28,258 bases of DNA from Aureimonas sp. AU20 (GCF_001442755.1 NZ_CP006374.1:1-28258), one strand, 5' to 3'. Shown: positions 19,629 through 27,963, counted from the first letter of the stretch. Made by a program: numbers and translations. Notes: generated from the letters alone by a model not told the origin.

Positions 19629-22600
19629 TGCGCGCCTCTCGTGATGGTGATTTCCAATGGCTGACGCTTCGGCATGGTGGCGGTCGGCAGCATTGGGACC
19701 GGGCCGCCTTCGGTATCGCCACCGTCGTCGTTCGAGGCCGCCAGCGCTACGGCAGCAGCCCGGCGGTACATCTGGCCAATCGTCTGTACGGTCTGAGGCA
19801 ACGTTTCTCTGCTCGGACGGTACAGGAGCACCCGCGCCCGGCTCGGATTGAGAAGGGCATCCGTCACGAGATCGTCCACGGTATTGATCCCGGCCTGTCG
19901 CATGTCAGCAATGGTCTTCGCCCCGACCGCCCCGGCCCCGGCGACAACCAATCCGCCCAACGTGCCGTAGCCGCTGCCGATCGCGAACCCACCAGCACCG
20001 CCCGCTGCCATTGGCACGTTGGATAGGATGCGCGCCAGGATCGTCGGCTGGTTGCCGCCCTTGGCCGCCGCAAAGCTGTTCTGCGCCGTGTCGGAGCCGC
20101 CGGGGTTCCTCACCGCCGTAATCGAGCGGTTGGCCCGCTGAAGGTCGTCCGCGATGGCCTGCATGCCTCCCAACTCATCGTCGGAGAAGCCCGCCACCCG
20201 CAGCGTCGAGGCGTTCTTCCGCACGAACGACTGGAAGCCATCAGCTTTGATCGCCCGCTCGCCCGAAGCGCCCGCCTCGCCATTAGAGATGAACTGGCGC
20301 CGGATGTGATCGACGACCGCCTGGCGCAGACCTTGGCGGGCTTCTTCGTCCCCACTGATCGTCTGGCGGACACGAGCCATCCGGGCATTGGCGTCCTGCG
20401 CGCTGAAGATCGAGCCGATGGTGCGCGTCACGTCTTCCGGCGTATCGACCCGCAGGAGCGTGGCGAGCGTGCCCTTCTGCGCATCGGCCAGGGCCGCCGT
20501 CCGACGCCGTACCGCATCGCCCATCGCCTCCGCTGCGGTGCTGGCATCGGCAAATCGCGCATCCAGTCCCGGCAGCGCGCGGAGGGCATCGGCATGGGAT
20601 CGGCGGAAGGCGTCCAGCTTAGCAGGATCGAACGTGCCATCGTCGCGCATCGCCATCTTGCGGGCACGGTCGATGGCGTAGTCCTGGAGGGCTGGGAAGA
20701 GGCGGCCGTCCCCGATCGCTCGGCGAGCCTGCTGGATAGCGTCGAAGCTCTTGGCCTGCGGGTAGAAAAGACGGGCAGGGACCGCCGAAGCCGGAAGATC
20801 GTAGGTGCCACCCGACGTGCCGCGCGCGCGGATCGGCTTCAAGGTATCGTTGTCGAAGGTCTCGGTTCGCTGCCGGGTGGCATCCCGCGCAGCATTCAGC
20901 CGGCCGAGGGCGGCATCGTCGAAGTTGGGTTCTGGAGGCTGTCCCGATAGTCGCGGATCGCTCTGACCCTCGGAAGGTCCCCGTCCTGCCGGGCGCATTG
21001 TTCCGCGTACGCCAGGAACGGGAGAAGATCCGCTGGCGCTATACCCGCCACCGCTCGCTCCACCGACATCCGATTGCGCTCGCGCTGATCGGTCTGCAAA
21101 CCACGCCTCTCGCTGCCGCATGATTGCGGCTTCCATCGTGTCTTCGGGCTGCATCCGCCCGTTCTGCACGTCGAACTCTTCCCGCATCACCCGCGCTTTG
21201 ACAACCCGAGCTAGGTCATCATGGATACCGCCATTCAACTGCGACATGCGCCGATAGGCGGCCGTCTCGCCGTTGGTGGACCGCTCCGCGCGCATGGCGT
21301 CCGTCAAGCGGCTTTGCGCCGCGCGCAGTTCGGTGAAGGGCACGACCTCGCCATAGGACGCCAACGTATCCAAAATGGACGCCTCCTCGCCATCGATCGG
21401 CCGGGCGGAACGCGGATGGCTCCGCCGGATCGTCTGCGAGGCAGTCTTGGCATTCTGCGGCGATAGGGCGAGCGTGCCGTCAGGATCGACAAGGCTCCAC
21501 AGCTCCCGCTCCCTCGCCTTTGCCGCCCCTCGTGCTTCCTCCAGCGCCACGCGGAGGCGTTCGCCTGCAACATCAGGGGCGGCGCCGAGCCCAAGGCCGT
21601 CCGCCTGCGTCCTGGCGTTCTGCACGGCCTGATCGCTGGCAAGGCCGAGATCGTCGTCGATCGCCTGCATCCGGGCGCGGAAGGCATCGGCCACCTTCTC
21701 AGGTGCACCACCAGACTGAACACCTTCCAGCGCCCACAGGCGAGCCGAGTTTTGCGTCTCGCGGCGCTCGGCATAAAGGTCGGGACGCTTCACCGCCGAT
21801 CCTCGCTCGGCAGCTAGGAGGCCGCGATCCCCGGTCAACTGCCCCGTGGTCGGCATCGAGCCCGGCACGATCTCCGCAGGCACGTTGTCCAGCGTGTCGC
21901 GTACGGCTTGGATGTCAGACGCTTCCTCTCGGAACCGCTGGGCCGCGAGACGCTGGCGGCCGGCATCCGTCATGGGAGCGAGGTAGTCGCCGACCAGGGA
22001 TGTTCCGGTGCGAATGGCAGTGGGGATGCCAGCGGCAAGAGCACCGATGCCCCCAGCGGCCATGCCCCCCGCCATCCCGGCTAGCGGATCGTAGGCGTCC
22101 GGGGACGCTTCCATGGCCGCCGTCGAACCGCCACCGCTCGCGCCGCCGATCGCGGCGTTGGTCGCAACGGCACCGACGCTTTCCCCACGTCCGAACAGCC
22201 GTCCCGCCGTATCTGCAAGGCGAGGGGCGACGCTCCCCGTACGCACCGCAGCCGCCAGGGCCGCCTCGGGTGCGATGGCATAGCCGACGCCCTGACCAAC
22301 GCCACGCGCGATCTTCTCCTCGGTCGTCACCGCCTTCGTGTTCTCAGGGTCGAGCACCGGATGCAGCGCGCCCAGGCCTTCCGCGATTGAGCGCGAGCCG
22401 CCGAACGAGTCCTCGGGGATCAGGCCGACCTCCGAACCTGTCGCGGCGTTGTAGCCCTCGATCCCGAGGTTCATGGCACCGCGCACCAGGTCCACCGGGG
22501 CGCCGAGGAAGCCGTACAAGGCCTCGTTGCCGCCCGCCGTCGTATTGAGAGCGAGGCCGCTGCCTTCCGTTGCGCGCATGGTTGTAGAGGCGGCAGGTTC

Positions 22601-22747
22601 GACCCTGGCGGTGGGCATGGTCATCGCCGGCTGAATGCCGAGCGAGCTGGCGATCTCGTCCACGGTCGCGCTCTGCTGATCGGGCGACAGGGACAGGAAG
22701 CTGTCATCCACAGTGACGCGGCGGCCTTCGATGTTCAGGGTCGGCAT
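19625..22747 (-). CDS. Large phage-type internal virion / ejection protein
   Basis: A 1040-residue protein. ATG 22747 overlaps the previous stop (TAATG). The N-terminus MPTLNIEGRRVTVDDSFLSL with SPDQQSATVDEIASSLG is the short starter module seen on large virion proteins of alphaproteobacterial podophages. Gly/Ala-rich, membrane-active-looking segments lie near ~170-250 (GASGGGSTAAMEASPDAYDP, then GMAGGMAAGGIGALAAG) and near ~920-960. Between them are long helical, Arg/Asp-rich regions. This composition fits internal core or ejection proteins that form a channel for DNA entry. It could also be read as a tape-measure-like protein. Neighbouring lysozyme and TerS-like genes support a virion role; no enzyme motif was seen. 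Confidence 0.6.
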   Translation of the reverse strand: MPTLNIEGRRVTVDDSFLSLSPDQQSATVDEIASSLGIQPAMTMPTARVEPAASTTMRATEGSGLALNTTAGGNEALYGFLGAPVDLVRGAMNLGIEGYNAATGSEVGLIPEDSFGGSRSIAEGLGALHPVLDPENTKAVTTEEKIARGVGQGVGYAIAPEAALAAAVRTGSVAPRLADTAGRLFGRGESVGAVATNAAIGGASGGGSTAAMEASPDAYDPLAGMAGGMAAGGIGALAAGIPTAIRTGTSLVGDYLAPMTDAGRQRLAAQRFREEASDIQAVRDTLDNVPAEIVPGSMPTTGQLTGDRGLLAAERGSAVKRPDLYAERRETQNSARLWALEGVQSGGAPEKVADAFRARMQAIDDDLGLASDQAVQNARTQADGLGLGAAPDVAGERLRVALEEARGAAKARERELWSLVDPDGTLALSPQNAKTASQTIRRSHPRSARPIDGEEASILDTLASYGEVVPFTELRAAQSRLTDAMRAERSTNGETAAYRRMSQLNGGIHDDLARVVKARVMREEFDVQNGRMQPEDTMEAAIMRQREAWFADRSARAQSDVGGASGGGYSASGSSPVPGVRGTMRPAGRGPSEGQSDPRLSGQPPEPNFDDAALGRLNAARDATRQRTETFDNDTLKPIRARGTSGGTYDLPASAVPARLFYPQAKSFDAIQQARRAIGDGRLFPALQDYAIDRARKMAMRDDGTFDPAKLDAFRRSHADALRALPGLDARFADASTAAEAMGDAVRRRTAALADAQKGTLATLLRVDTPEDVTRTIGSIFSAQDANARMARVRQTISGDEEARQGLRQAVVDHIRRQFISNGEAGASGERAIKADGFQSFVRKNASTLRVAGFSDDELGGMQAIADDLQRANRSITAVRNPGGSDTAQNSFAAAKGGNQPTILARILSNVPMAAGGAGGFAIGSGYGTLGGLVVAGAGAVGAKTIADMRQAGINTVDDLVTDALLNPSRARVLLYRPSRETLPQTVQTIGQMYRRAAAVALAASNDDGGDTEGGPVPMLPTATMPKRQPLEITITRGAQ

Positions 22748-24333
22748 TACTCGACACTCCACTTCACGCCAGACGCGGCGGTCCCGGTGGGAAGACGGGC
22801 GGGCGCGGTCGAGGCACCCGGCCTACCACCACGCCCACGCATCACGATGTTCATCTGACTGCCCAACTCGCGCTCCAATTGGCCGAGCTTCTGATCAACG
22901 ATGTCAGACGTGTCGGATGGAGAAGGCATGTAGCGGCGAGCGTATGCGGCGGCCTCACTTTCCGGCATGCCGGCACCCGAGAGCATTCGCTGCAGAGCGT
23001 CTGCCCCGCTCTCGATGCGGGCATAAAGCCGACCCTGCTGACCGAAGCCCGCCTTGCCGACCATGGCGTCATAGAGCCCCGTCACACCGCCCTGCTGCAC
23101 CTCTTGGCGAATGCTGGGTAGGTCATCAAGGAAGCTCTGTGCGATGCCGATACGGCCTGCATTCTCGCCGCCAATCTGCTCGCCTGGGCCACCAGGGATT
23201 GGCTCAAGCGTCGTCCGGGTTTCGTCAGTGTAGCGGAACCCGGATGGAGCGCCCCCGCCATTGGCGCCCTGGCTTGGTTTCTTCGCCCCGCCCACAGGAT
23301 GCCATTCTCCGTCTCGGAAATACCCCTTCTGGGAGCCGCCATCCTCCGTGTAGATTTCTTGGAGGGACGGCGGCTTTCGAGCATCTTCGTCGCGGCGATA
23401 AGCTTCCTTCGCCGCATCCACGCCGAGCATGGACCCATCATCGATCGCGGCGGCTAGATCGGGATGCCTATCGCGAAGGCGTTCCGCCGTGAGGTTGGAT
23501 CGGGTGGCTACCCTATCCCGCTCAAGCTGCTGGATTGCCAAGTTTGCAGCGGAAGCATTGCCGGATAGGGCTCGCGCCTGATCGGCAGGAACGCCGGCAT
23601 TGCGAAGCGCCATTTCCATGGCCCTGCGATCATTGGCTTTTCCCGCTCGGTCGTTCTCGATCGCCTCTTGGCGCTGTCGAAGTGTCTGGCGGCTGGCAAG
23701 AGCATCCGAGAAACCAGCCAGCGGGTTGTTCGACGGGCTTTCCATCAAACTGGTTCCCATCGCAGAGAGCCAGTCGCCAAAGCCCTGCGAGCCAAGGAAC
23801 CCTGTGACGCCTTCCGGCTCGGGCTCTACAGGAATTCCACCAAGGCCACCTAGCCCGCCGGGGGTGGCTCTAGAACCCGGCATGGGCAGCTCCTGTGAGA
23901 AGTCAGTATCGTTCGTGGAAGAGGCAACGTTCTCGGTATCGTCAGCCTGTCGCGGGTTTTGGCGGATACCGTCCCACTTCCCGATGCCGACCTTCGCCGC
24001 GCCGAACCAGGGCGCCCAGCCGCCGGCCTTGGCTTGATCCAAGGCAAAATCGATCTGCTGCGGAACAGTAGAAGGGTCGCGAGGGTCTAGGCCGGTCTGC
24101 TGCATAAACGCATTACCCAACCCCCGGCCGTAGCCCGTGCCCTCGCCGCCGACCAGAAGCTGAAACGGGCCGTAAGACGGTTCGCGCCGGCCATTCCTGC
24201 CAAGTGCGGACTGGTAGACGCCCGGTGCCAAACCTTCGGAGCGAGCGACCCGAACAGCGGTGGCCGGGTCCATACCCCTTGCGGCAGCGCCTTTGCGGAT
24301 GCGATCTTCGGCCTCTTTCAAACTATAAGACAT
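22747..24333 (-). CDS. Virion-associated lysozyme/transglycosylase-like protein
   Basis: A 528-residue protein. Residues ~1-125 look like a goose-lysozyme/SLT-type muramidase. Glu33 in VARSEGLAPGVYQS is the candidate catalytic acid; SYGPFQLLVGGEGTGYGRGL (53-72) matches the S.G..Q.....G pattern, and AKAGGWAPWFGAA follows. The rest is low-complexity and coiled-coil sequence (~170-330) with an unrecognised C-terminus. Phages carry such enzymes on internal proteins to pierce the cell wall during DNA entry. GGTGGAG lies 6 nt before the ATG. There is no signal peptide, consistent with packaging in a virion rather than secretion. Confidence 0.65.
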   Translation of the reverse strand: MSYSLKEAEDRIRKGAAARGMDPATAVRVARSEGLAPGVYQSALGRNGRREPSYGPFQLLVGGEGTGYGRGLGNAFMQQTGLDPRDPSTVPQQIDFALDQAKAGGWAPWFGAAKVGIGKWDGIRQNPRQADDTENVASSTNDTDFSQELPMPGSRATPGGLGGLGGIPVEPEPEGVTGFLGSQGFGDWLSAMGTSLMESPSNNPLAGFSDALASRQTLRQRQEAIENDRAGKANDRRAMEMALRNAGVPADQARALSGNASAANLAIQQLERDRVATRSNLTAERLRDRHPDLAAAIDDGSMLGVDAAKEAYRRDEDARKPPSLQEIYTEDGGSQKGYFRDGEWHPVGGAKKPSQGANGGGAPSGFRYTDETRTTLEPIPGGPGEQIGGENAGRIGIAQSFLDDLPSIRQEVQQGGVTGLYDAMVGKAGFGQQGRLYARIESGADALQRMLSGAGMPESEAAAYARRYMPSPSDTSDIVDQKLGQLERELGSQMNIVMRGRGGRPGASTAPARLPTGTAASGVKWSVE

Positions 24334-24370
24334 GCTTACTCCACCCTAGCCAGATCAACCATGGACACAG

Positions 24371-24568
24371 TCAGACCCGCATCGCTGCCAGGGCCGCATC
24401 CACCAAACTTGCCATGATGACGGGTGTGCCCACCCCAACGGGAAGGGCACCGGGGATCTGCCCCCGACGCGCCATCTCGCAAACCTCACCAAAAGGGCGG
24501 GATGCTTCGCGGTTCTCCTTCCAGAGAGCGAAAAGCGAAATCGTTTCGGATTTAGGGGCGGAGGACAT
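24371..24568 (-). CDS. Small phage-operon protein, unknown function
   Basis: A 65-residue protein (MSSAPKSETISLFALWKENR, then GQIPGALPVGVGTPVIMASL), with a short hydrophobic C-terminal stretch too brief to be a sure membrane anchor. The start overlaps the preceding stop (TGATG). It lies 37 nt before the lysozyme-like gene. No family was recognised. Confidence 0.55.
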   Translation of the reverse strand: MSSAPKSETISLFALWKENREASRPFGEVCEMARRGQIPGALPVGVGTPVIMASLVDAALAAMRV

Positions 24569-24792
24569 CAGACCCGTGCCCTCGCGCTATTGGCGATCCC
24601 ACAGCACCGCTCTGCGATTGTGCGAACAATGGGATGGGCATCGCCTACCGGCTTATCTTCGAACCACCGGCTCGCATCCAGCGCCAACTGCTCGGCCTCG
24701 TCCGCCACGTCTAGGCGCACGTCCGAGGTAGCTGTCTTCAACTTATCGAGTAGCCGCCCGAACCGATCGAAGATCATCTGTGCTTCGCTCAT
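24568..24792 (-). CDS. Small helical protein, unknown function
   Basis: A 74-residue protein, MSEAQMIFDRFGRLLDKLKT, then DEAEQLALDASRWFEDKPVG, and a CC pair near residue 63-64. It is coupled on both sides by TGATG overlaps. A longer frame to 24999 exists, but its N-terminal part only shadows the RHH gene. No family was recognised. Confidence 0.55.
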   Translation of the reverse strand: MSEAQMIFDRFGRLLDKLKTATSDVRLDVADEAEQLALDASRWFEDKPVGDAHPIVRTIAERCCGIANSARARV

Positions 24793-24947
24793 CATGCAGC
24801 GTCCTTCTGCACGAGAAGCCCAAGACGGACGGCTAGAGCTTCCCGAGCAATTTCGGAAGGCTTCCGCCCCTCTTTGTGAGCCATTTCGGCCAGCGCCTTT
24901 ACCGTTCCAAGTGGCGCTCTGAAAGTTAGCGTTTCCTGCAGGCCCAT
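24792..24947 (-). CDS. Small RHH regulator at the head of the phage-like operon
   Basis: A 51-residue protein: MGLQETLTFRAPLGTVKALA, then EMAHKEGRKPSEIAREALAV, then RLGLLVQKDAA. The ETLTFRAPLGTVKALAEMA strand-helix and the RKPSEIAREALAVRL second helix are an RHH pattern. ATG 24947 follows AGGA by ~9 nt; ATG 24977 is an in-frame alternative. Being first in the operon, it is the likely repressor of the lysozyme/ejection/TerS-like genes. GCTAGC-core sites lie upstream (25005-25010 and 25238-25247). Confidence 0.7.
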   Translation of the reverse strand: MGLQETLTFRAPLGTVKALAEMAHKEGRKPSEIAREALAVRLGLLVQKDAA

Positions 24948-25165
24948 CTGAGGATTCCTTCGCCAAATCAATGTCATACAACATAGCGCGAAATAGCACC
25001 TGAAGCTAGCGCTTGATCGGTCGCAAGATCCTACCAGTAGAATTCGTAGGCGAAAATTTGCAAAAGCGATGGGATTTCCGATCGCCGTCAGCTACCGGTT
25101 GTTCTTCTAGTGTTCCTACCTGACTGCTTGAATCTCGACTTGTAGAAGAGCACATTAAACGCGAA

Positions 25166-25190
25166 AGCCCCGCCGGTTCAGGGCGGGGCT
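25166..25190 (-). terminator. Perfect GC-rich hairpin, probably minus-strand terminator
   Basis: AGCCCCGCC/GGCGGGGCT, a perfect 9-bp stem with a 7-nt loop. On the minus strand it is followed by TTTCGCGTTT. A possible minus-strand promoter, TTGCAC-N17-TATCTT, lies in the primase leader (about 25228-25256), which would give a ~60-nt RNA antisense to that leader. The run of T is short, so the terminator call is moderate. Confidence 0.45.
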
Positions 25191-25237
25191 ACGCTAGGAC
25201 ACGATGATGCAGACTTGGGACACACCAAAGATAGCGT

Positions 25238-25247
25238 TCGCTAGCGA
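25238..25247. promoter_or_regulatory. TCGCTAGCGA palindrome (candidate RHH operator)
   Basis: A perfect 10-bp palindrome with an overlapping TAGCG-tt-CGCTA repeat (25232-25243), 51-60 nt before the primase start. The GCTAGC core is shared with the sites upstream of the RHH/HTH gene at 26997. Confidence 0.4.
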
Positions 25248-25297
25248 TCGGTGCAAGACCCTGTTCGTCCTCCTGGCATACAGCCGGGGCACGAGTA

Positions 25298-26317
25298 ATG
25301 GGCATCTTCTCCGAGTGGCAACCTCAGTATGCCGAGCGCGGCATTGCCACCTTCCCAGTCCTTATCGAGGGTAAGGACAAGCGACCAGCTTCTAAAGGAT
25401 GGCAGAATGTCGGGCGACCTGGCTCTCGTGCTTTGGCCGAGAAATTCCGGGACTGCAACGCATTCGGCATTAACCTGAAAGCCAATCGCTTCGTTGTTCT
25501 GGATGTAGATACGCCTGACGAACGCGTTCTGGCGGATGCGCTGAGTAAGTTCGGCCACACCCCGTTTGTGGTCCGCACAGGCTCCCGCAACCACCAGGCT
25601 TGGTATCGAGGTGCTGGCCAAAAACGCAGCATCCGACCTGATCCGTCCAAGCCGATCGACATCCTTGGGGATGGATTTGCTGTTGGAGCGCCTTCCTTGG
25701 GAGCCAAAGGGCGATACGAGATCATCAGCGGGAGCTTGGACGATCTGGCAGCGTTGCCGCCGATGCGGTCTGCTTCGGAAGCTGCAACTCAACCGACTAA
25801 AGCTGGACCGCAAAGCCCGAAGGTGGGTGAGGGGCAGAGAAGCGACACGCTGTTCCGAGCCTGCATGAAGGCAGCCAGCAAATGCTCGACTGAGGAGGAA
25901 CTGATAGCGTTCGCCACAGGCTTCTCTGAAGAGAACTTCAATCCTCCGCTCTCTACCGGCATCGTACTAAAGACTGCGCGGTCCGCTTGGGGCTACGAGG
26001 AAATCGGTGAGAACAAATTCGGGCGAGGTCGCGAGGTAAGCCTCCCCAACGACTTCATCCTGAAATACGCCGCCTCTTACCCCGACGCCTTCGCACTGCT
26101 GCTGATCCTACGGGCCAACCATTGGGGGCGAACTGAGTTTGTGCTGTCCAGAGCTATGGCCGGTTCGATGAAGTGGACGTTGCCGCGTTGGCGAGCTGCC
26201 CGTGATTTCCTCGAACAGGTGGGGGAAATTCACTGCACTCATTCTGGTGGTCAAGGGGCGAACGATCCGCCGCGCTTTGAATGGACTTCGAAGGGGTGTG
26301 AAATCGTACCCCAATAA
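25298..26317 (+). CDS. Bifunctional DNA primase/polymerase (Prim-Pol) protein
   Basis: A 339-residue replication protein. The N-terminal Prim-Pol domain (~1-155) starts MGIFSEWQPQYAERGIATFP and has the metal-binding DVD at residues 69-71 (FVVLDVDTPDERVL), RTGSRNHQAWYR (93-104) and SIRPDPSKPIDILGDGFAVG (111-130). This form is well known on plasmids and prophages of Hyphomicrobiales. The C-terminal ~100 residues (LPNDFILKYAASYPDAFALL, then FEWTSKGCEIVPQ) look like a winged helix. It lacks the helicase domain found in large primases. It would prime replication started by the Rep candidate at 27081-27908. GGGGCACGAG precedes the ATG. Family call strong. Confidence 0.9.
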   Translation: MGIFSEWQPQYAERGIATFPVLIEGKDKRPASKGWQNVGRPGSRALAEKFRDCNAFGINLKANRFVVLDVDTPDERVLADALSKFGHTPFVVRTGSRNHQAWYRGAGQKRSIRPDPSKPIDILGDGFAVGAPSLGAKGRYEIISGSLDDLAALPPMRSASEAATQPTKAGPQSPKVGEGQRSDTLFRACMKAASKCSTEEELIAFATGFSEENFNPPLSTGIVLKTARSAWGYEEIGENKFGRGREVSLPNDFILKYAASYPDAFALLLILRANHWGRTEFVLSRAMAGSMKWTLPRWRAARDFLEQVGEIHCTHSGGQGANDPPRFEWTSKGCEIVPQ

Positions 26318-26378
26318 GAAACATACACCCCTCTCTCTCTTCTCTTTCGTTCTATTCCCTCATCTGGCAATGGCCCAT

Positions 26379-26425
26379 CGAGCCGCCTTAGGCGGCTCGT
26401 GGTCTGTTTGCCCACCAGACAGACA
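26379..26425 (+). terminator. Tandem hairpins between convergent genes
   Basis: CGAGCCGCC-TTA-GGCGGCTCG (26379-26399) is a perfect 9-bp stem, followed by a GGTCTG...CAGACC pairing. It lies between the primase end and the convergent RHH/HTH gene. A long pyrimidine tract (26327-26361) precedes it. There is no clear T-run, so termination may be bidirectional or factor-assisted. Confidence 0.5.
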
Positions 26426-26472
26426 GACCGCGTCAAGCGAGCATCCCACTATCGCAACGCATCAAAGGCCGC

Positions 26473-26997
26473 TCAGCCTGTCGGCCGGCCAGCAGCGCGG
26501 AGAGCCTTCCGCTGGTTGGCCACAGTAAAGGGCCGAACGCCTAGCATCTCAGCGACCTCGGTATCGGTGCGCCCTTCGTTCAAAAGACGATGCATCTCAG
26601 CCAAGCCCTCGGGCGTCATCCTGCGCCCTTTCCCATCGCCTGTGGTCCACTGGCTTGAGGGAGGCGCCAAAGGCGTCGACCCCTTGGGCTTATGGCCTCC
26701 GAACATGTCGGGTTGTCGAGGATCGGTTTCCGCCGCAGCCACAGATGGAGGCGAAGCTGCAGACTCTGCCCCGCCGCCCACCTGGGCTAGACGTGCATCA
26801 AGTTCAGCCACGCGTGCTTCTAGGCGATCAAGCCTATCCAGCATGAAGGCCGACTGAGGATCTTCAGCCTCGGTCTTCATCCACCTTTTGAGTCGGCCCG
26901 CGAAGTCGTCTTCCTCCCGCAGCTTCCGGGCGATACGGAGGATAAGCTCCTTGTCCTCGGACGGAATCCGAACGTTGACCTGCCCGTGTTCGACCAT
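26473..26997 (-). CDS. RHH-coiled coil-HTH DNA-binding protein
   Basis: A 174-residue protein in three parts. Residues ~5-42 (GQVNVRIPSEDKELILRIAR, then KLREEDDFAGRLKRWM) are RHH-like or a related strand-helix module. Residues ~50-75 are a coiled coil (MLDRLDRLEARVAELDARLA). After a Pro-rich linker, residues ~130-170 (MTPEGLAEMHRLLNEGRTDT, then EVAEMLGVRPFTVANQRKAL) form an HTH resembling resolvase/transposase-type HTHs. GCTAGC-type sites directly upstream (27019-27046) suggest autoregulation. A plasmid copy or stability regulator similar in concept to KfrA is plausible. Confidence 0.65.
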   Translation of the reverse strand: MVEHGQVNVRIPSEDKELILRIARKLREEDDFAGRLKRWMKTEAEDPQSAFMLDRLDRLEARVAELDARLAQVGGGAESAASPPSVAAAETDPRQPDMFGGHKPKGSTPLAPPSSQWTTGDGKGRRMTPEGLAEMHRLLNEGRTDTEVAEMLGVRPFTVANQRKALRAAGRPTG

Positions 26998-27018
26998 GCG
27001 GAAGCTCCTGGAAATCCC

Positions 27019-27046
27019 TGCTAGGATTTTCTAGCACATGCTAGCA
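27019..27046. promoter_or_regulatory. TGCTAG/CTAGCA operator cluster
   Basis: TGCTAG-N6-CTAGCA (27019-27036) plus the palindrome TGCTAGCA (27039-27046) give four regularly spaced half-sites, 22-49 nt before the RHH/HTH start. Tetranucleotide CTAG is usually scarce in bacterial DNA, so three copies in 28 nt are notable. Likely operator. Confidence 0.6.
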
Positions 27047-27080
27047 ATGCGGTGGAAGGGAGCGCGCCTGTGATTTGCGC

Positions 27081-27908
27081 TTACGAGGGCACGGAACTGT
27101 CCCCTGCTCTTCTCTGAACCTTCATCGATGCTATTCCTGAAAGAGGATTCTTATTGGATTGGTTTTTGGGCGTCAGGAGTGTCACCCCTGGTTTCTCAGG
27201 ACTAAAGACGGTCTTGAAGGGCTGAAAGGGCTGCATAATCGCAGCCGGCTTCTCAGCCAGCCAGCGAGCCAGACCCTTCGCCTCTTCGAAGAACGGCAGC
27301 ACCTTCTCCGTGATCCGCACCGTGAGGCCGAGATGAAGGCCACGGGCATTCCGGCGCGTCTCCAGTTCGACATAGCCGAAGCGCACGAGATCCACGAGGT
27401 AGCGGCGGATCGTGCGGGCCGAGCGCGCCATCACGGCGCCCATTGTGCCCTTGGTGATGGTCGTCTCCCTGCCCTTGCCGCATCGAGCGCGGAGCACCTG
27501 CAGGAAGGCCTTGGCGTTCGGTGTCAGCCGATCGTCGCGTGCAGCCGTCGTCGCCATTGGCTGGGCATACTGGCGACTATCAGCTGGTGAGGGCCGGGTA
27601 TGGCGAGGCCGGGGCACCCCTGCTCGCTTTTGAGCAAGGGGGGTGTCCTTAGATTTGAGGACACCCCCAATGGTAGCCGATCGGCGTGAAGCCTCGGCCC
27701 GAGAGATCAAGCCGGCCGCATGGTCGCGCCAGATCGCGGCGCGAGCCAAAAAGTCGGGGTGCGGCCCCAGCGTTTCGTTCGGGAACGCTGGGAGCGAAAG
27801 CTGCTCGGAGAGGGCGCGAGAGTCCACCGCCTGCCCCCCCTCAAGCTGAGGACGCACCAAGCCCGCTCGCGCTCCAAACATGGGCGCGCGGTATCGTTCT
27901 GCCGTCAC
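27081..27908 (-). CDS. Winged-helix protein, candidate replication initiator (Rep)
   Basis: A 275-residue protein. Residues ~125-205 (RLTPNAKAFLQVLRARCGKG, then SARTIRRYLVDLVRFGYVEL and GLHLGLTVRITEKVLPFFEE) form a winged-helix DNA-binding domain. The C-terminal TPKNQSNKNPLS motif recalls plasmid replication proteins of Hyphomicrobiales. The N-terminal ~110 residues are unrecognised. GTG 27908 has AGGAGAG 5 nt upstream. It is the best Rep candidate on the circle and is preceded by a 183-nt leader. A predicted plus-strand small RNA (about 28000-28050) is antisense to that leader, the usual layout of copy-number control. The Rep role is inferred. Confidence 0.55.
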   Translation of the reverse strand: MTAERYRAPMFGARAGLVRPQLEGGQAVDSRALSEQLSLPAFPNETLGPHPDFLARAAIWRDHAAGLISRAEASRRSATIGGVLKSKDTPLAQKRAGVPRPRHTRPSPADSRQYAQPMATTAARDDRLTPNAKAFLQVLRARCGKGRETTITKGTMGAVMARSARTIRRYLVDLVRFGYVELETRRNARGLHLGLTVRITEKVLPFFEEAKGLARWLAEKPAAIMQPFQPFKTVFSPEKPGVTLLTPKNQSNKNPLSGIASMKVQRRAGDSSVPS

Positions 27909-27963
27909 TGGTCTCTCCTGCGCGAAGGCAAAGCGAGGCCGTGGCGGGAAGCCGCGATTTCAT

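Larger units (their letters stand above)
24948..25297. other. Intergenic control/origin-like region between phage-like operon and primase
   Basis: 350 nt with no convincing gene. It is locally AT-richer near 25051-25080 (GAAAATTTGCAAAAG). It contains GCTAGC at 25005-25010, the 9-bp hairpin at 25166-25190 and the TCGCTAGCGA palindrome at 25238-25247. Divergent promoters are needed here for the minus-strand operon and the plus-strand primase. It could also hold the replication origin, but no clear iteron series was seen. Confidence 0.4.

Noticed and set aside
21520..22548. Plus-strand 342-residue frame opposite the ejection-like gene
   Set aside because: Its Arg/Pro/Ser-rich composition is typical of an antisense shadow in GC-rich DNA, and it has no domain.
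24793..24999. N-terminal extension of the 24568 gene to 24999
   Set aside because: It reads out of frame through the RHH gene; the TGATG coupling at 24792 gives a better start.
26327..26361. Pyrimidine-rich tract after the primase as a structured regulatory element
   Set aside because: It is a simple low-complexity run with no repeat unit or pairing; at most it may help termination.
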